Below are positions 5,121 to 11,965 of a stretch of 12,006 nt of DNA, one piece after another (position 1 is the first letter of the stretch; each line of letters starts with the position of its first letter). Made by a program: the position numbers and the translations under genes. The stretch is taken from assembly GCA_016302435.1 (NCBI GenBank), contig JAEDNQ010000063.1, positions 1-12,006 of the forward strand, given 5' to 3'. The notes beneath the pieces were generated by a model. It did not search any database, was not told the DNA's origin, and saw only the letters and a list, made by a program, of their open reading frames with translations. This stretch comes from Bacteroidaceae bacterium. Its GTDB lineage: Bacteria > Bacteroidota > Bacteroidia > Bacteroidales > Bacteroidaceae.

Positions 5121-7166
5121 ATGGATTTTAAACTCGTGTCGCAATATAAGCCTACTGGCGACCAACCTCAGGCTATTGAGCAGCTGACAGAGGGAGTGAA
5201 GGAGGGTGTGGCAGCCCAGGTGCTGCTCGGAGTGACTGGCTCGGGCAAGACGTTCACCATGGCCAATGTCATCAAGAATGTGGGCAAGCCAACGCTCATC
5301 TTCAGCCACAACAAGACGCTGGCTCACCAGCTCTACACGGAGATGAAGTCTTTCTTCCCCGAAAATGCTGTGGAGTACTATGTCAGCTACTATGACTACT
5401 ACCAGCCTGAGGCTTACATACCGTCTACGGGCACGTATATTGAGAAGGACCTCGCCATCAATGAGGAACTGGACAGAAGCCGGCTGGCTGCCACGTCGGC
5501 CTTGCTCTCCGGACGCAAGGATGTCATTGTCGTCTCGTCGGTGTCGTGCATCTATGGCATGGGTGCTCCGACCAGCTTCGCGGAGAATATCCTCTCCATC
5601 CACGTGGACGAAGACCTTCCGCAGGAGTCGCTAAGACGCAAGCTTGTGGACATGCTCTATGTCAACAATGACCTTGCCGATGCCGATGAACTGGAGAGAG
5701 GGCAGTTTCGCGTGAAGGGAGAGGCTGTGGACATCTATCTGGCCTATGACGAGAAGATACTCAGGGTGCTCTATTTCGACGACACCATCGACTGCATACA
5801 GGAACTGGATGTCAACACGCTCTATCCGATCACCTCCTATGAGGAATATCAGATTTATCCTGCCAACCTCTTCATGACCAGCAAGGAACAGACGCAGCAG
5901 GCCATCATCGACATTGAGCGAGACCTCAAGGAGAGGATAGATTACTATATGGACAGGCATGACCCAGAGAAGGCAAAGCAGATAGAGATGAGGGTGAACA
6001 ACGACCTGGAGTGGATAAGAGAGACGGGACATTGCTCAGGCATAGAAAACTACTCGAGGTATTTTGACGGAAGAGCGCCAGGAGAGAGACCCTACTGCCT
6101 GCTGGACTTCTTCCCCGACGACTTCCTGCTCATTGTCGACGAGAGCCACCAGTCTATCCCGCAGGTCAAGGCCATGTGGGGTGGGGACAGGAGGCGAAAG
6201 GAAAACCTTGTGGACTATGCCTTCCGTCTGCCTGCTGCTCTCGACAATCGTCCGCTTACGTTGGAGGAGTTCGAGAGCCTCACGCCTCAGACCATCTATG
6301 TCTCCGCCACTCCTGCCGAATATGAGCTGGAGAGGGCAGAGGGCGTGGTCGTAGAACAGCTCATACGTCCCACGGGACTGCTCGACCCGCCTATAGAGGT
6401 GAGACCCAAGCAAAACTTCATGGACGACCTCTTGGAGGAGATACATCGGCGCATAGAGGTCGACGAACGTTCATTGGTCATCACGTCCACGAAGCGTCAG
6501 GCTGAGGAGGTTTCCAGCTTCTTCAATAATGTGGGGGTGAAGGCCAACTATATCCATTCGGATGTGGACACGTTTGACCGCGTGGAGATAATCAATAAGT
6601 TCCGCGCAGGAGAGTATGATGTGCTCATCGGCATCAACCTGCTCAGGGAGGGACTGGACATACCGGAGGCTTCGCTCGTGGCCATTCTGGATGCCGACTA
6701 TCAGGGCTTCCTCCGCAATCATCGTTCTCTCGTTCAGATTATTGGCCGTGCGGCGCGCAATGTCCACGGACTGGCCATCATGTATGCGGAGAGCATCACG
6801 GAGACCATGCAACGCACCATCGACGAGACAAACCGACGCCGCAGCAAGCAGAAGGCGTATAATGAGGAGCATGGCATCACTCCTTCTCAGATACGCAAGA
6901 CGCAGAAGGCTATCAATGAACATAAGAAGATTGACTATCAGGGAGATGCTTATATAGAAGAGAATGCTTCTCTCGCTGCCGAGAGCCAGGTAGACTCTGT
7001 CTATGCTGCCATGTCGCCCGACCAGCTCAAGGCTGCTGCCGAGAGGTGCAGGAAGAAGATGAAGGAGGCAGCCAAACAGCTGGAGTTCCTTAAGGCTGAA
7101 GAATACCGGAAGGAGATGGTGAGATTAGAGGATATGCTCAATGGCATGAAGCCTCAGCAAGGGTAA
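5121..7166 (+). CDS. uvrB: Excinuclease ABC subunit B (UvrB)
   Basis: This 681-residue protein is the damage-verifying DNA helicase of nucleotide excision repair. It is loaded by UvrA and then binds UvrC for incision. Visible are Walker A GVTGSGKT (37-44), the tyrosine-rich beta-hairpin that clamps one DNA strand (about 91-110, YYDYYQPEAYIPSTGTYIEK), the DESH box (340-343), SATP (395-398), HSDVDTFDR (479-487), GINLLREGLD (504-513), helicase motif VI QIIGRAARN (539-547) and a C-terminal UVR motif (about 635-670) for UvrA/UvrC contact. Length is normal for the family and nothing is missing. It is a single-gene unit divergent from bamD, with its own promoter, a structured leader and a terminator. 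Confidence 0.98.
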   Translation: MDFKLVSQYKPTGDQPQAIEQLTEGVKEGVAAQVLLGVTGSGKTFTMANVIKNVGKPTLIFSHNKTLAHQLYTEMKSFFPENAVEYYVSYYDYYQPEAYIPSTGTYIEKDLAINEELDRSRLAATSALLSGRKDVIVVSSVSCIYGMGAPTSFAENILSIHVDEDLPQESLRRKLVDMLYVNNDLADADELERGQFRVKGEAVDIYLAYDEKILRVLYFDDTIDCIQELDVNTLYPITSYEEYQIYPANLFMTSKEQTQQAIIDIERDLKERIDYYMDRHDPEKAKQIEMRVNNDLEWIRETGHCSGIENYSRYFDGRAPGERPYCLLDFFPDDFLLIVDESHQSIPQVKAMWGGDRRRKENLVDYAFRLPAALDNRPLTLEEFESLTPQTIYVSATPAEYELERAEGVVVEQLIRPTGLLDPPIEVRPKQNFMDDLLEEIHRRIEVDERSLVITSTKRQAEEVSSFFNNVGVKANYIHSDVDTFDRVEIINKFRAGEYDVLIGINLLREGLDIPEASLVAILDADYQGFLRNHRSLVQIIGRAARNVHGLAIMYAESITETMQRTIDETNRRRSKQKAYNEEHGITPSQIRKTQKAINEHKKIDYQGDAYIEENASLAAESQVDSVYAAMSPDQLKAAAERCRKKMKEAAKQLEFLKAEEYRKEMVRLEDMLNGMKPQQG

Positions 7167-7261
7167 AAGGGCTTGCAGTCTTACAAATCAACAAAGTCCA
7201 GTCGGTGGGCTTGGGACATGTGCGGTCTTTGCCACCGGATTTCCATCATCAAAAGTAAAAC

Positions 7262-7305
7262 AAAGTCCCGTCCTTTCTGTCAGCAGACAGGGAGGACGGG
7301 ACTTT
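7262..7305. terminator. Terminator between convergent uvrB and panD
   Basis: A perfect 13-bp outer stem (7262-7274 with 7293-7305) encloses an inner 5-bp stem (7277-7281 with 7286-7290). The two are joined by two U-G pairs on the plus strand. The plus strand continues CTATCTT, and the minus strand continues GTTTTACTTTTG. It lies 95 bp after the uvrB stop and 27 bp after the panD stop and probably serves both. Confidence 0.85.
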
Positions 7306-7332
7306 CTATCTTGGTGTGTGTGGTCACATGCC

Positions 7333-7686
7333 TTAGTCCACAAGGTGGTTGGTGTTCTGGTCGGGGAAGACGACTTTTGGGGTGAAGGTCTTGGCTTCTT
7401 CGTAGTCCATGAGGGCGTAAGACATGATGATGACTATGTCGCCCACCTGCACCTTGCGTGCGGCTGCTCCGTTGAGGCATATGCAACCGCTGCCACGCTC
7501 GCCTTTGATGACGTAGGTGTCAAAGCGTTCGCCATTGTTGTTGTTGACGATGAAGACTCGTTCGCCTGCTATGATGCCCACGGCATCCATGAGGTCTTCG
7601 TCTATCGTGATGCTGCCCATGTAGTTGAGGTTGGCTTCGGTCACCCTCACGCAATGGAGTTTGGATTTGAGCACTTCTATCTGCAT
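7333..7686 (-). CDS. panD: Aspartate 1-decarboxylase (pyruvoyl enzyme)
   Basis: This 117-residue enzyme decarboxylates L-aspartate to beta-alanine, the amine partner used by pantothenate synthetase. It is made as a proenzyme that cuts itself between Gly24 and Ser25 (YMGSITID), turning Ser25 into the pyruvoyl group. Known active-site and processing residues are in place: Lys9, His11, Arg54, Thr57, Tyr58 and Asn72 (LNGAAA). VGDIVIIMSYA (81-91) is a typical family segment. The gene follows panC by 21 bp on the same strand, so the two are almost certainly cotranscribed, and its product feeds the PanC reaction. Confidence 0.97.
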   Translation of the reverse strand: MQIEVLKSKLHCVRVTEANLNYMGSITIDEDLMDAVGIIAGERVFIVNNNNGERFDTYVIKGERGSGCICLNGAAARKVQVGDIVIIMSYALMDYEEAKTFTPKVVFPDQNTNHLVD

Positions 7687-7707
7687 AAATAAGGCGTGTT
7701 CAGGGTT

Positions 7708-8577
7708 CTATTTGTAATTGATGTTGTCAATGAGTCGGATGGGCTTGGCTCCGCAGAAGACGGTGATGCAGCCCTGCACGTGCTCAGCCTCGTCCCACAG
7801 GCTGACGCTGGCGAGAGTAGAGGCGTTGACGATGTCGTAATACTGCACTTCGAGACCGTCGACAGCATTGATGGCATTGATGGCATATTGCTTTGTCTCT
7901 GCCACAGTGTGCGACTTGCTGTATGCCACGCTCTCGCTGAGGGCTCGGAAGATGGCTGGTGCTATGGCGCGCTCCTCTGGGGCGAGGAGGGTGTTGCGGC
8001 TGGAGAGGGCGAGGCCGTCAGCCTCGCGCACGATGGGGCAGGGGCAGATGGTCAGACGCTCGGCCCAAGCGGCCTTTTGCTGGCGGTAGTCAGCTACCAT
8101 GGCGTTGATGACGGCTATCTGCTGGAAGTCTTTCTCGCCGAAGTAGGCTCTGTCGGGTTCGACAAACATGAAGAGCTTGCTCACTATCTGGCATACGCCG
8201 TTGAAGTGGCCAGGGCGGAATGCTCCTTCCATGACGGTGTCGGTGGGAGGATATGAGAAACTGCGTGTGTCGGGCTCTGGATATACCTCGTCAACGCTTG
8301 GGGCGAAGACATAGGTGGCTCCTATGCTTTCGAGCAGACGGCAGTCGGCCTCAAGTGTGCGTGGGTATACTTCGAGGTCTTTTTTGTCGTTGAACTGTGT
8401 GGGGTTGACAAACACGCTGACGACAGTGGCATCATTCTCTTTGACGCTTCTCTCTACGAGCGATGCATGTCCCTGGTGGAGTGCACCCATTGTTGGCACA
8501 AGGCCTACGGTCTTGTTATCTTTTCTTAGGGCAGAAACTGTTGATTTGAGTTTCTCTACTGAATTGATAATTTCCAT
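7708..8577 (-). CDS. panC: Pantothenate synthetase (pantoate-beta-alanine ligase)
   Basis: This 289-residue cytoplasmic enzyme joins pantoate and beta-alanine using ATP, through a pantoyl-adenylate intermediate, to make pantothenate (vitamin B5). Visible motifs are VPTMGALHQGH (27-37, the HIGH-like nucleotide site), VNPTQF (57-62), RPGHFNGV (121-128), FGEKDFQQ (146-153) and READGLALSSRN (184-195, the KMSKS-like loop). Length and motif order match the family. It begins the panC-panD pair; panB and the ketopantoate reductase gene are not in the window. Its ATG at 8577 follows an A-rich leader with no Shine-Dalgarno sequence. Confidence 0.97.
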   Translation of the reverse strand: MEIINSVEKLKSTVSALRKDNKTVGLVPTMGALHQGHASLVERSVKENDATVVSVFVNPTQFNDKKDLEVYPRTLEADCRLLESIGATYVFAPSVDEVYPEPDTRSFSYPPTDTVMEGAFRPGHFNGVCQIVSKLFMFVEPDRAYFGEKDFQQIAVINAMVADYRQQKAAWAERLTICPCPIVREADGLALSSRNTLLAPEERAIAPAIFRALSESVAYSKSHTVAETKQYAINAINAVDGLEVQYYDIVNASTLASVSLWDEAEHVQGCITVFCGAKPIRLIDNINYK

Positions 8578-8598
8578 TTTCTTAGTTGTTGATACATT

Positions 8599-8615
8599 AG
8601 AGCCGATGTGGCTCT
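8599..8615. other. Small hairpin in the panC leader
   Basis: AGAGCC (8599-8604) and GGCTCT (8610-8615) form a 6-bp stem with a 5-nt loop inside the predicted panC 5' leader. On the plus strand the stem is followed by TTTTG, so it could also act as a weak plus-strand terminator. Confidence 0.4.
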
Positions 8616-8633
8616 TTTTGTCAAATGTGGGTG

Positions 8634-8641
8634 CAAAGGTA
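8634..8641 (-). promoter_or_regulatory. -7 element of the panC promoter
   Basis: TACCTTTG on the minus strand matches TAnnTTTG and is followed by CA, as in other promoters here. It lies about 57 bp before the panC ATG. No good TTTG is seen in the -33 position. Confidence 0.6.
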
Positions 8642-8676
8642 CGAAAATATTATGAATTGATAGCTTTTATATTTGA

Positions 8677-8722
8677 AAAATCCAAGTTGAGACTCTTTAA
8701 GAGTGTCTGCAACTTGGATTTT
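8677..8722 (-). terminator. cysK terminator
   Basis: A perfect 13-bp outer stem (8677-8689 with 8710-8722) surrounds an inner ACTC/GAGT stem. On the minus strand it runs directly into GGATTTTTC. It lies 66 bp past the cysK stop and separates cysK from panC-panD. Confidence 0.85.
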
Positions 8723-8788
8723 GCTATATCATGTGCACTTATACGCACTTGTGTGGGGTGTACAGGTGTGTGCGTGGGGAGGTCACGA

Positions 8789-9736
8789 TTAGAGTGGATA
8801 GTTGTCGAAGTCGTAGAGGATGGTGGACAGGTAGCGCTCGCCTGTGTCGGGGAGGAGGGCTACTATTGTCTTGCCTTTGTTTTCTGGCTTCTTGGCTATC
8901 TCTGCAGCTGCATAGGTGGATGCGCCCGATGAGATGCCGACGAGCAGACCTTCAGTAGCTGCAAGTTTTCGGCTTGTGAGGATGGCTGCATCGTTTGCCA
9001 CCTTAAATATCTCGTCTACTGCATTGCGGTCGAAGGTCTTTGGCACGAAGCCTGCTCCGATGCCCTGTATCTTGTGAGCTCCTGGAGCTTCGCCGCTGAG
9101 TACGGCAGATGATTCTGGCTCTACGGCAACAATCTTGACATTGGGGTTGAGCTCCTTGAGACGGCGGCCGATGCCGCTGACAGTGCCGCCAGTGCCTACT
9201 CCTGCCACGAAGATGTCTATCTTGCCGTCAGTGTCGCGCCATATCTCTTCTGCCGTAGTGGCATAGTGGGTGGCTGGATTGGCTGGATTCTCAAACTGCT
9301 GGAGGATGACAGAGCCAGGGATGCTGTCGCGCAGTTCCTCAGCCTTGGCTATGGCTCCCTTCATGCCCGCACTGCCTGGTGTGAGCACTACTTTGGCTCC
9401 GTAGGCCTTGACGAGGTTGCGTCGCTCTATGGACATGGTCTCAGGCATGGTGAGAATGAGGTTGAGTCCCTTGACGGCGCTGACGAAGGCTAAGCCCACG
9501 CCCGTGTTGCCAGATGTTGGTTCGATGATTGTGGCTCCAGGCTTGATGATGCCTTTCTGGAGCGCGTCTTCTACCATAGCGAGTGCTATGCGGTCCTTGA
9601 CTGATCCTGCAGGATTGAAGTATTCGACCTTTGCGATGATGTTGGTCTGTAGCTCTTCCTTTGCGGAGAAAGCGTTGAGCTGAAGGAGTGGGGTGTTGCC
9701 TACGAGCTCAGTGAGTTTTTGTGCGATTGTTGCCAT
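8789..9736 (-). CDS. cysK: Cysteine synthase A (O-acetylserine sulfhydrylase)
   Basis: This 315-residue PLP enzyme replaces the acetyl group of O-acetylserine with sulfide to make cysteine. Lys47 in PAGSVKDR is the PLP-binding lysine. PTSGNTG (73-79) is the substrate loop, GTGGT (181-185) binds the cofactor phosphate, GISSGAS (267-273) lies at the pyridine nitrogen, and LPDTGERYLST (295-305) closes the protein. The start MATIAQKLTELVGNTPLL is typical, so the ATG at 9736 is chosen. An in-frame ATG at 9805 would add 23 polar residues rich in Asn, Thr, Lys and Ser and is less likely. It has its own promoter, terminator and a long leader containing a small reading frame. CysM-type specificity cannot be fully excluded. 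Confidence 0.95.
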   Translation of the reverse strand: MATIAQKLTELVGNTPLLQLNAFSAKEELQTNIIAKVEYFNPAGSVKDRIALAMVEDALQKGIIKPGATIIEPTSGNTGVGLAFVSAVKGLNLILTMPETMSIERRNLVKAYGAKVVLTPGSAGMKGAIAKAEELRDSIPGSVILQQFENPANPATHYATTAEEIWRDTDGKIDIFVAGVGTGGTVSGIGRRLKELNPNVKIVAVEPESSAVLSGEAPGAHKIQGIGAGFVPKTFDRNAVDEIFKVANDAAILTSRKLAATEGLLVGISSGASTYAAAEIAKKPENKGKTIVALLPDTGERYLSTILYDFDNYPL

Positions 9737-9791
9737 GCTGTTTTTGTTTAGTGTGTTTGATTTTGTGTTGTTTGTTGTTGATCGAGATAGT

Positions 9792-9896
9792 TTATTTAGC
9801 TTCATTAGCCTTTATAGCTTTTATGGCTTCTACAGCTTTTATGGCTTCTACAGCCTTTATGGCTTCATTAGCATCTATTAAATTGGGCAGCTGCAT
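9792..9896 (-). CDS. Candidate 34-residue leader peptide upstream of cysK
   Basis: On the cysK strand an ATG at 9896 opens 34 codons ending in TAA at 9792-9794. The peptide begins MQLPNLIDANE and continues as a three-residue repeat, Ala-[Ile/Val]-[Lys/Glu], over about seven units, ending KANEAK. It is predicted to be strongly helical and has no Cys or Met after the start. The repeat is carried by nine 9-mers; Lys codons vary between AAA and AAG and Ala codons between GCC and GCT, without changing the protein. The ATG lies in the loop and stem of a hairpin about 29 nt after the predicted transcription start, and the stop is 55 bp before the cysK ATG. I recognise no family. It may be a leader peptide, a free microprotein or a chance frame in a repeat. 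Confidence 0.4.
   Translation of the reverse strand: MQLPNLIDANEAIKAVEAIKAVEAIKAIKANEAK
9798..9878. repeat. Array of nine 9-bp repeats in the cysK leader
   Basis: Nine contiguous 9-mers follow the plus-strand consensus [A/G]GCTTYTAY, with two copies of the 18-mer agcttttatggcttctac at 9816-9851 at the centre. The array is read in frame by the 34-codon frame on the minus strand. The edge units are more diverged (agcttcatt, agcatctat), as expected of an ageing tandem expansion. Confidence 0.85.
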
Positions 9897-9912
9897 TGTG
9901 GTGCAGCTGCCC
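9885..9912 (-). promoter_or_regulatory. Perfect 11-bp hairpin at the start of the cysK leader
   Basis: GGGCAGCTGCA (9885-9895) pairs perfectly with 9902-9912 around a 6-nt loop. On the cysK strand it begins about 12 nt after the predicted transcription start and holds the ATG of the small frame at the loop-stem boundary. It is followed on the minus strand by AATTTAATAG. It could also be a weak terminator for the phosphate transporter gene upstream. Confidence 0.7.
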
Positions 9913-9917
9913 ATAAA

Positions 9918-9938
9918 TGCATTTGCGAGGCAAATGTA
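9918..9938. promoter_or_regulatory. Operator-like dyad over the cysK -7 element
   Basis: TGCATTTGC (9918-9926) and GCAAATGTA (9930-9938) form an inverted repeat with 8 of 9 positions matching and a 3-bp spacer. The right arm is the -7 element itself and the left arm covers the predicted start. It also overlaps the 10-bp palindrome AAATGCATTT (9915-9924). A regulator bound here would block transcription, but none is identified. Confidence 0.35.
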
Positions 9939-9962
9939 TGGCATTTTATGTTATTGACCAAA
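9931..9962 (-). promoter_or_regulatory. cysK promoter
   Basis: On the minus strand TTTG (9959-9962), 20 nt and TACATTTG (9931-9938) match both parts of the Bacteroidota housekeeping promoter (TTTG, about 20 nt, TAnnTTTG). It is the best promoter in the window. The predicted start near 9924 gives a leader of about 190 nt before cysK. Confidence 0.75.
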
Positions 9963-9992
9963 TTTTTTTAGGGAAAAATGGCATTTAGGGTC

Positions 9993-11687
9993 TTAAATAA
10001 TCTTTTTTGTGCGAGCTTCGACCACATTGATTACATAGTCGCCAAGTTTCTCGCATTCGTTGATGATGTCGATGTACATGGTGCCGAGGGCGTAGGTGTA
10101 CTTGTGGTTGTCGACGTTGAGGATGTTCTCTGCCTTGAGACTGTTGCGGAGGGTGTTTATCTCGTGCTCAATGCGGATGGACTCATTGATGGTCTGTCCC
10201 TCGCGTCTGCCCTGCATGAGGAGGTTCATTTCTGTGAGGGCTTTGTTGGTGAGGTCCATCATTGTGCGTATGTTTTGTGTGAGTTCGGGTGTGAGCTTCA
10301 TGTTCTCCTCGTTGCGGCGGCTGAAGGAACGGGCGAGATTGAAGCATGCGTCGCCAATACTTTCGAGTTCGCTTATCTCGCGCATCATCTGGCGAATCTT
10401 TTCCTTGGTGTCGTCGCTGAGGTGGGCATCGCTGACCTTCTCCAAGTAGCCGGCAATGGCCAGCTCCAGTTCGTCGGAGAAGTCTTCTTCTTTCTGTATC
10501 TGCTCAAACATCTTGTCTGACTTGTTCTTGTCAGTCTCATCGAGCATCCGTCGCACGTTGGAGTAGAGGTTGCAGATGAAGTCAGCGAAGCGGCTTGTCT
10601 CCTTTTGAGCCTGGAGGACACAGATTTCAGGGGTTTGCATGATGTTGTTGCCGATGTACTGGAGGCGGAACTCCTCTTCGCCCTTCTTGGCCTTGTCCTT
10701 TATGAGGGTGAGGCAGAGGCGTTCTATCTGAGGGATGAACCCGATGAGCAGTGCGGTGTTGGTCACGTTGAAGCAGGTGTGGAACATGGCCAGCACTATG
10801 GGCAGACGCGCTACCTGACCAGCACGTGTGGGGTCGTATCCTGCCAATGAGCATACCATGTCGACAAAGGGGTAGAAGACACAGAGAATCCAGACGACTC
10901 CTATGAGGTTGAAGAGCAGATGGGCCAGAGCCGCACGTCGGGCTTGGCTGTTGGCTCCGAGGGCGGCAAGGTTGGCTGTTGCTGTAGTGCCAATGTTTTC
11001 TCCCATGACGAGGGCTATGCCGAGGTAAATGGGCAGCACGCCTGTGGAGCACAGGAGGATGGTGATGGCCATGACGGCAGCTGAGGACTGCACGATGCAT
11101 GTGATGAGAGTGCCTATGCCGAGGAAGCAGAGGATGGTCATGTAGCTCGATGTGTCGAAGGAGGCGAAGAAGTCGACGACGGCCTGGTTGTTGCCAAGGT
11201 CCATGGACTTGCCTGCTGTGCTCAGCATGACGAGAGAGAGGAACATGAACGAGATGCCGAAGAGGAAGTCGCCCACGTAGCGGTGGCGGCGGAGGTAGAT
11301 GAGGATGATGCCGATGAAGAATGCTGGGTAGACTACAGACGTGAGGTCTACGTTGTAGCCGAGGGACATGATCCAGGCGGTGAGGGTGGTGCCGATGTTG
11401 GCTCCCATGATGATGGAGATGGCCTGGGCGAGAGTGAGAAGTCCCGCATTAACAAACGAAACAGTCATCACCGTTGTAGCCGATGATGACTGCACTGCAC
11501 ATGTGACAAGTGTGCCTGTGAGCATACCTGTCAGTCTGTTTGTTGTCATAGTAGCAAGGATATGGCGAAGCTGTGGACCTGCCATCTTCTGCAGGGCTTC
11601 GCTCATGACCTTCATGCCGTAGATGAGGAGCGCGAGTGCTCCCATCAGTTGGGTGGTTACTGAGAAGTAATCTTGAAATGTGTTCAT
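9993..11687 (-). CDS. Na+/phosphate cotransporter with PhoU-like C-terminal domain
   Basis: This 564-residue inner-membrane protein of the Na/Pi-cotransporter family probably takes up (or, in some relatives, exports) phosphate with sodium. The family's two inverted repeats are clear. The first has QSSSATT (66-72) and GANIGTT (95-101). The second has QSSAAVM (200-206) and GENIGTT (229-235). Hydrophobic segments fill about residues 10-325. The cytoplasmic part (about 355-555) is helical and PhoU-like, with repeated acidic segments such as ISELESIGDACFN and IINECEKLGDYV. The ATG at 11687 is chosen because the first membrane segment follows at once; the upstream 28 codons of open frame are unlike protein. 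It stops 55 bp before the cysK -7 element and has no clear terminator of its own. Confidence 0.92.
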   Translation of the reverse strand: MNTFQDYFSVTTQLMGALALLIYGMKVMSEALQKMAGPQLRHILATMTTNRLTGMLTGTLVTCAVQSSSATTVMTVSFVNAGLLTLAQAISIIMGANIGTTLTAWIMSLGYNVDLTSVVYPAFFIGIILIYLRRHRYVGDFLFGISFMFLSLVMLSTAGKSMDLGNNQAVVDFFASFDTSSYMTILCFLGIGTLITCIVQSSAAVMAITILLCSTGVLPIYLGIALVMGENIGTTATANLAALGANSQARRAALAHLLFNLIGVVWILCVFYPFVDMVCSLAGYDPTRAGQVARLPIVLAMFHTCFNVTNTALLIGFIPQIERLCLTLIKDKAKKGEEEFRLQYIGNNIMQTPEICVLQAQKETSRFADFICNLYSNVRRMLDETDKNKSDKMFEQIQKEEDFSDELELAIAGYLEKVSDAHLSDDTKEKIRQMMREISELESIGDACFNLARSFSRRNEENMKLTPELTQNIRTMMDLTNKALTEMNLLMQGRREGQTINESIRIEHEINTLRNSLKAENILNVDNHKYTYALGTMYIDIINECEKLGDYVINVVEARTKKII

Positions 11688-11792
11688 TATTGTTGTTGTT
11701 AAGATTGTGTCTTTGCCTGTGGCACGTGTGGAGTGTCGCCGCAGAGTGAGTGGTGTGTGGGCGAGGTGCACTTTGCCAAGGATTTTTCAGTG

Positions 11793-11800
11793 CAAAGATA
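11793..11800 (-). promoter_or_regulatory. -7 element of the phosphate transporter promoter
   Basis: TATCTTTG on the minus strand matches TAnnTTTG and is followed by CA. It lies 105 bp before the ATG, implying a leader near 100 nt. The -33 position does not show TTTG. Confidence 0.55.
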
Positions 11801-11933
11801 ATTCGTTTTGATGAATATACGAAGAAAAAGATGTTACGAAAATGTTACAAGGTCAAATTGGCGGCTTTGAGCGTGGTGTTTTTTTCTTGTTTTGCTGATT
11901 TGGGGTGGAGCGGATTGCAGGTGTGTATGAATA

Positions 11934-11965
11934 AAGGCTCAGTCACGTGGTGGTGTCTGAGCCTT
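11934..11965 (-). terminator. Hairpin near the right edge, possible terminator
   Basis: AAGGCTCAG (11934-11942) pairs perfectly with 11957-11965. After one mismatch, CAC/GTG extends the stem. The minus strand continues TTTATTC, which suggests the end of a minus-strand gene beyond the window, but the T-tract is short. Confidence 0.45.

Noticed and set aside
7696..8256. Plus-strand open frame of 186 codons antisense to panC
   Set aside because: panC on the minus strand has all family motifs; the antisense frame resembles no protein I know.
8668..8675. TATATTTG on the plus strand, a match to the -7 consensus
   Set aside because: It points into the cysK terminator and antisense to cysK, with no plus-strand gene downstream; likely chance in A/T-rich sequence.
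9693..9957. Two plus-strand open frames across the 9-mer repeat (periodic SFYGFY and FMASTA peptides)
   Set aside because: They start inside the cysK 5' end, have no plus-strand promoter, and follow automatically from a 9-bp repeat without stops. The minus-strand frame has promoter and position in its favour.
9978..10520. Plus-strand open frame of 180 codons antisense to the phosphate transporter
   Set aside because: It covers the PhoU-like domain coded on the other strand and has no independent support.
11688..11771. 28-codon N-terminal extension of the phosphate transporter
   Set aside because: The sequence is His/Arg/Thr-rich leader-like translation with no family match; the ATG at 11687 precedes the first membrane segment directly.
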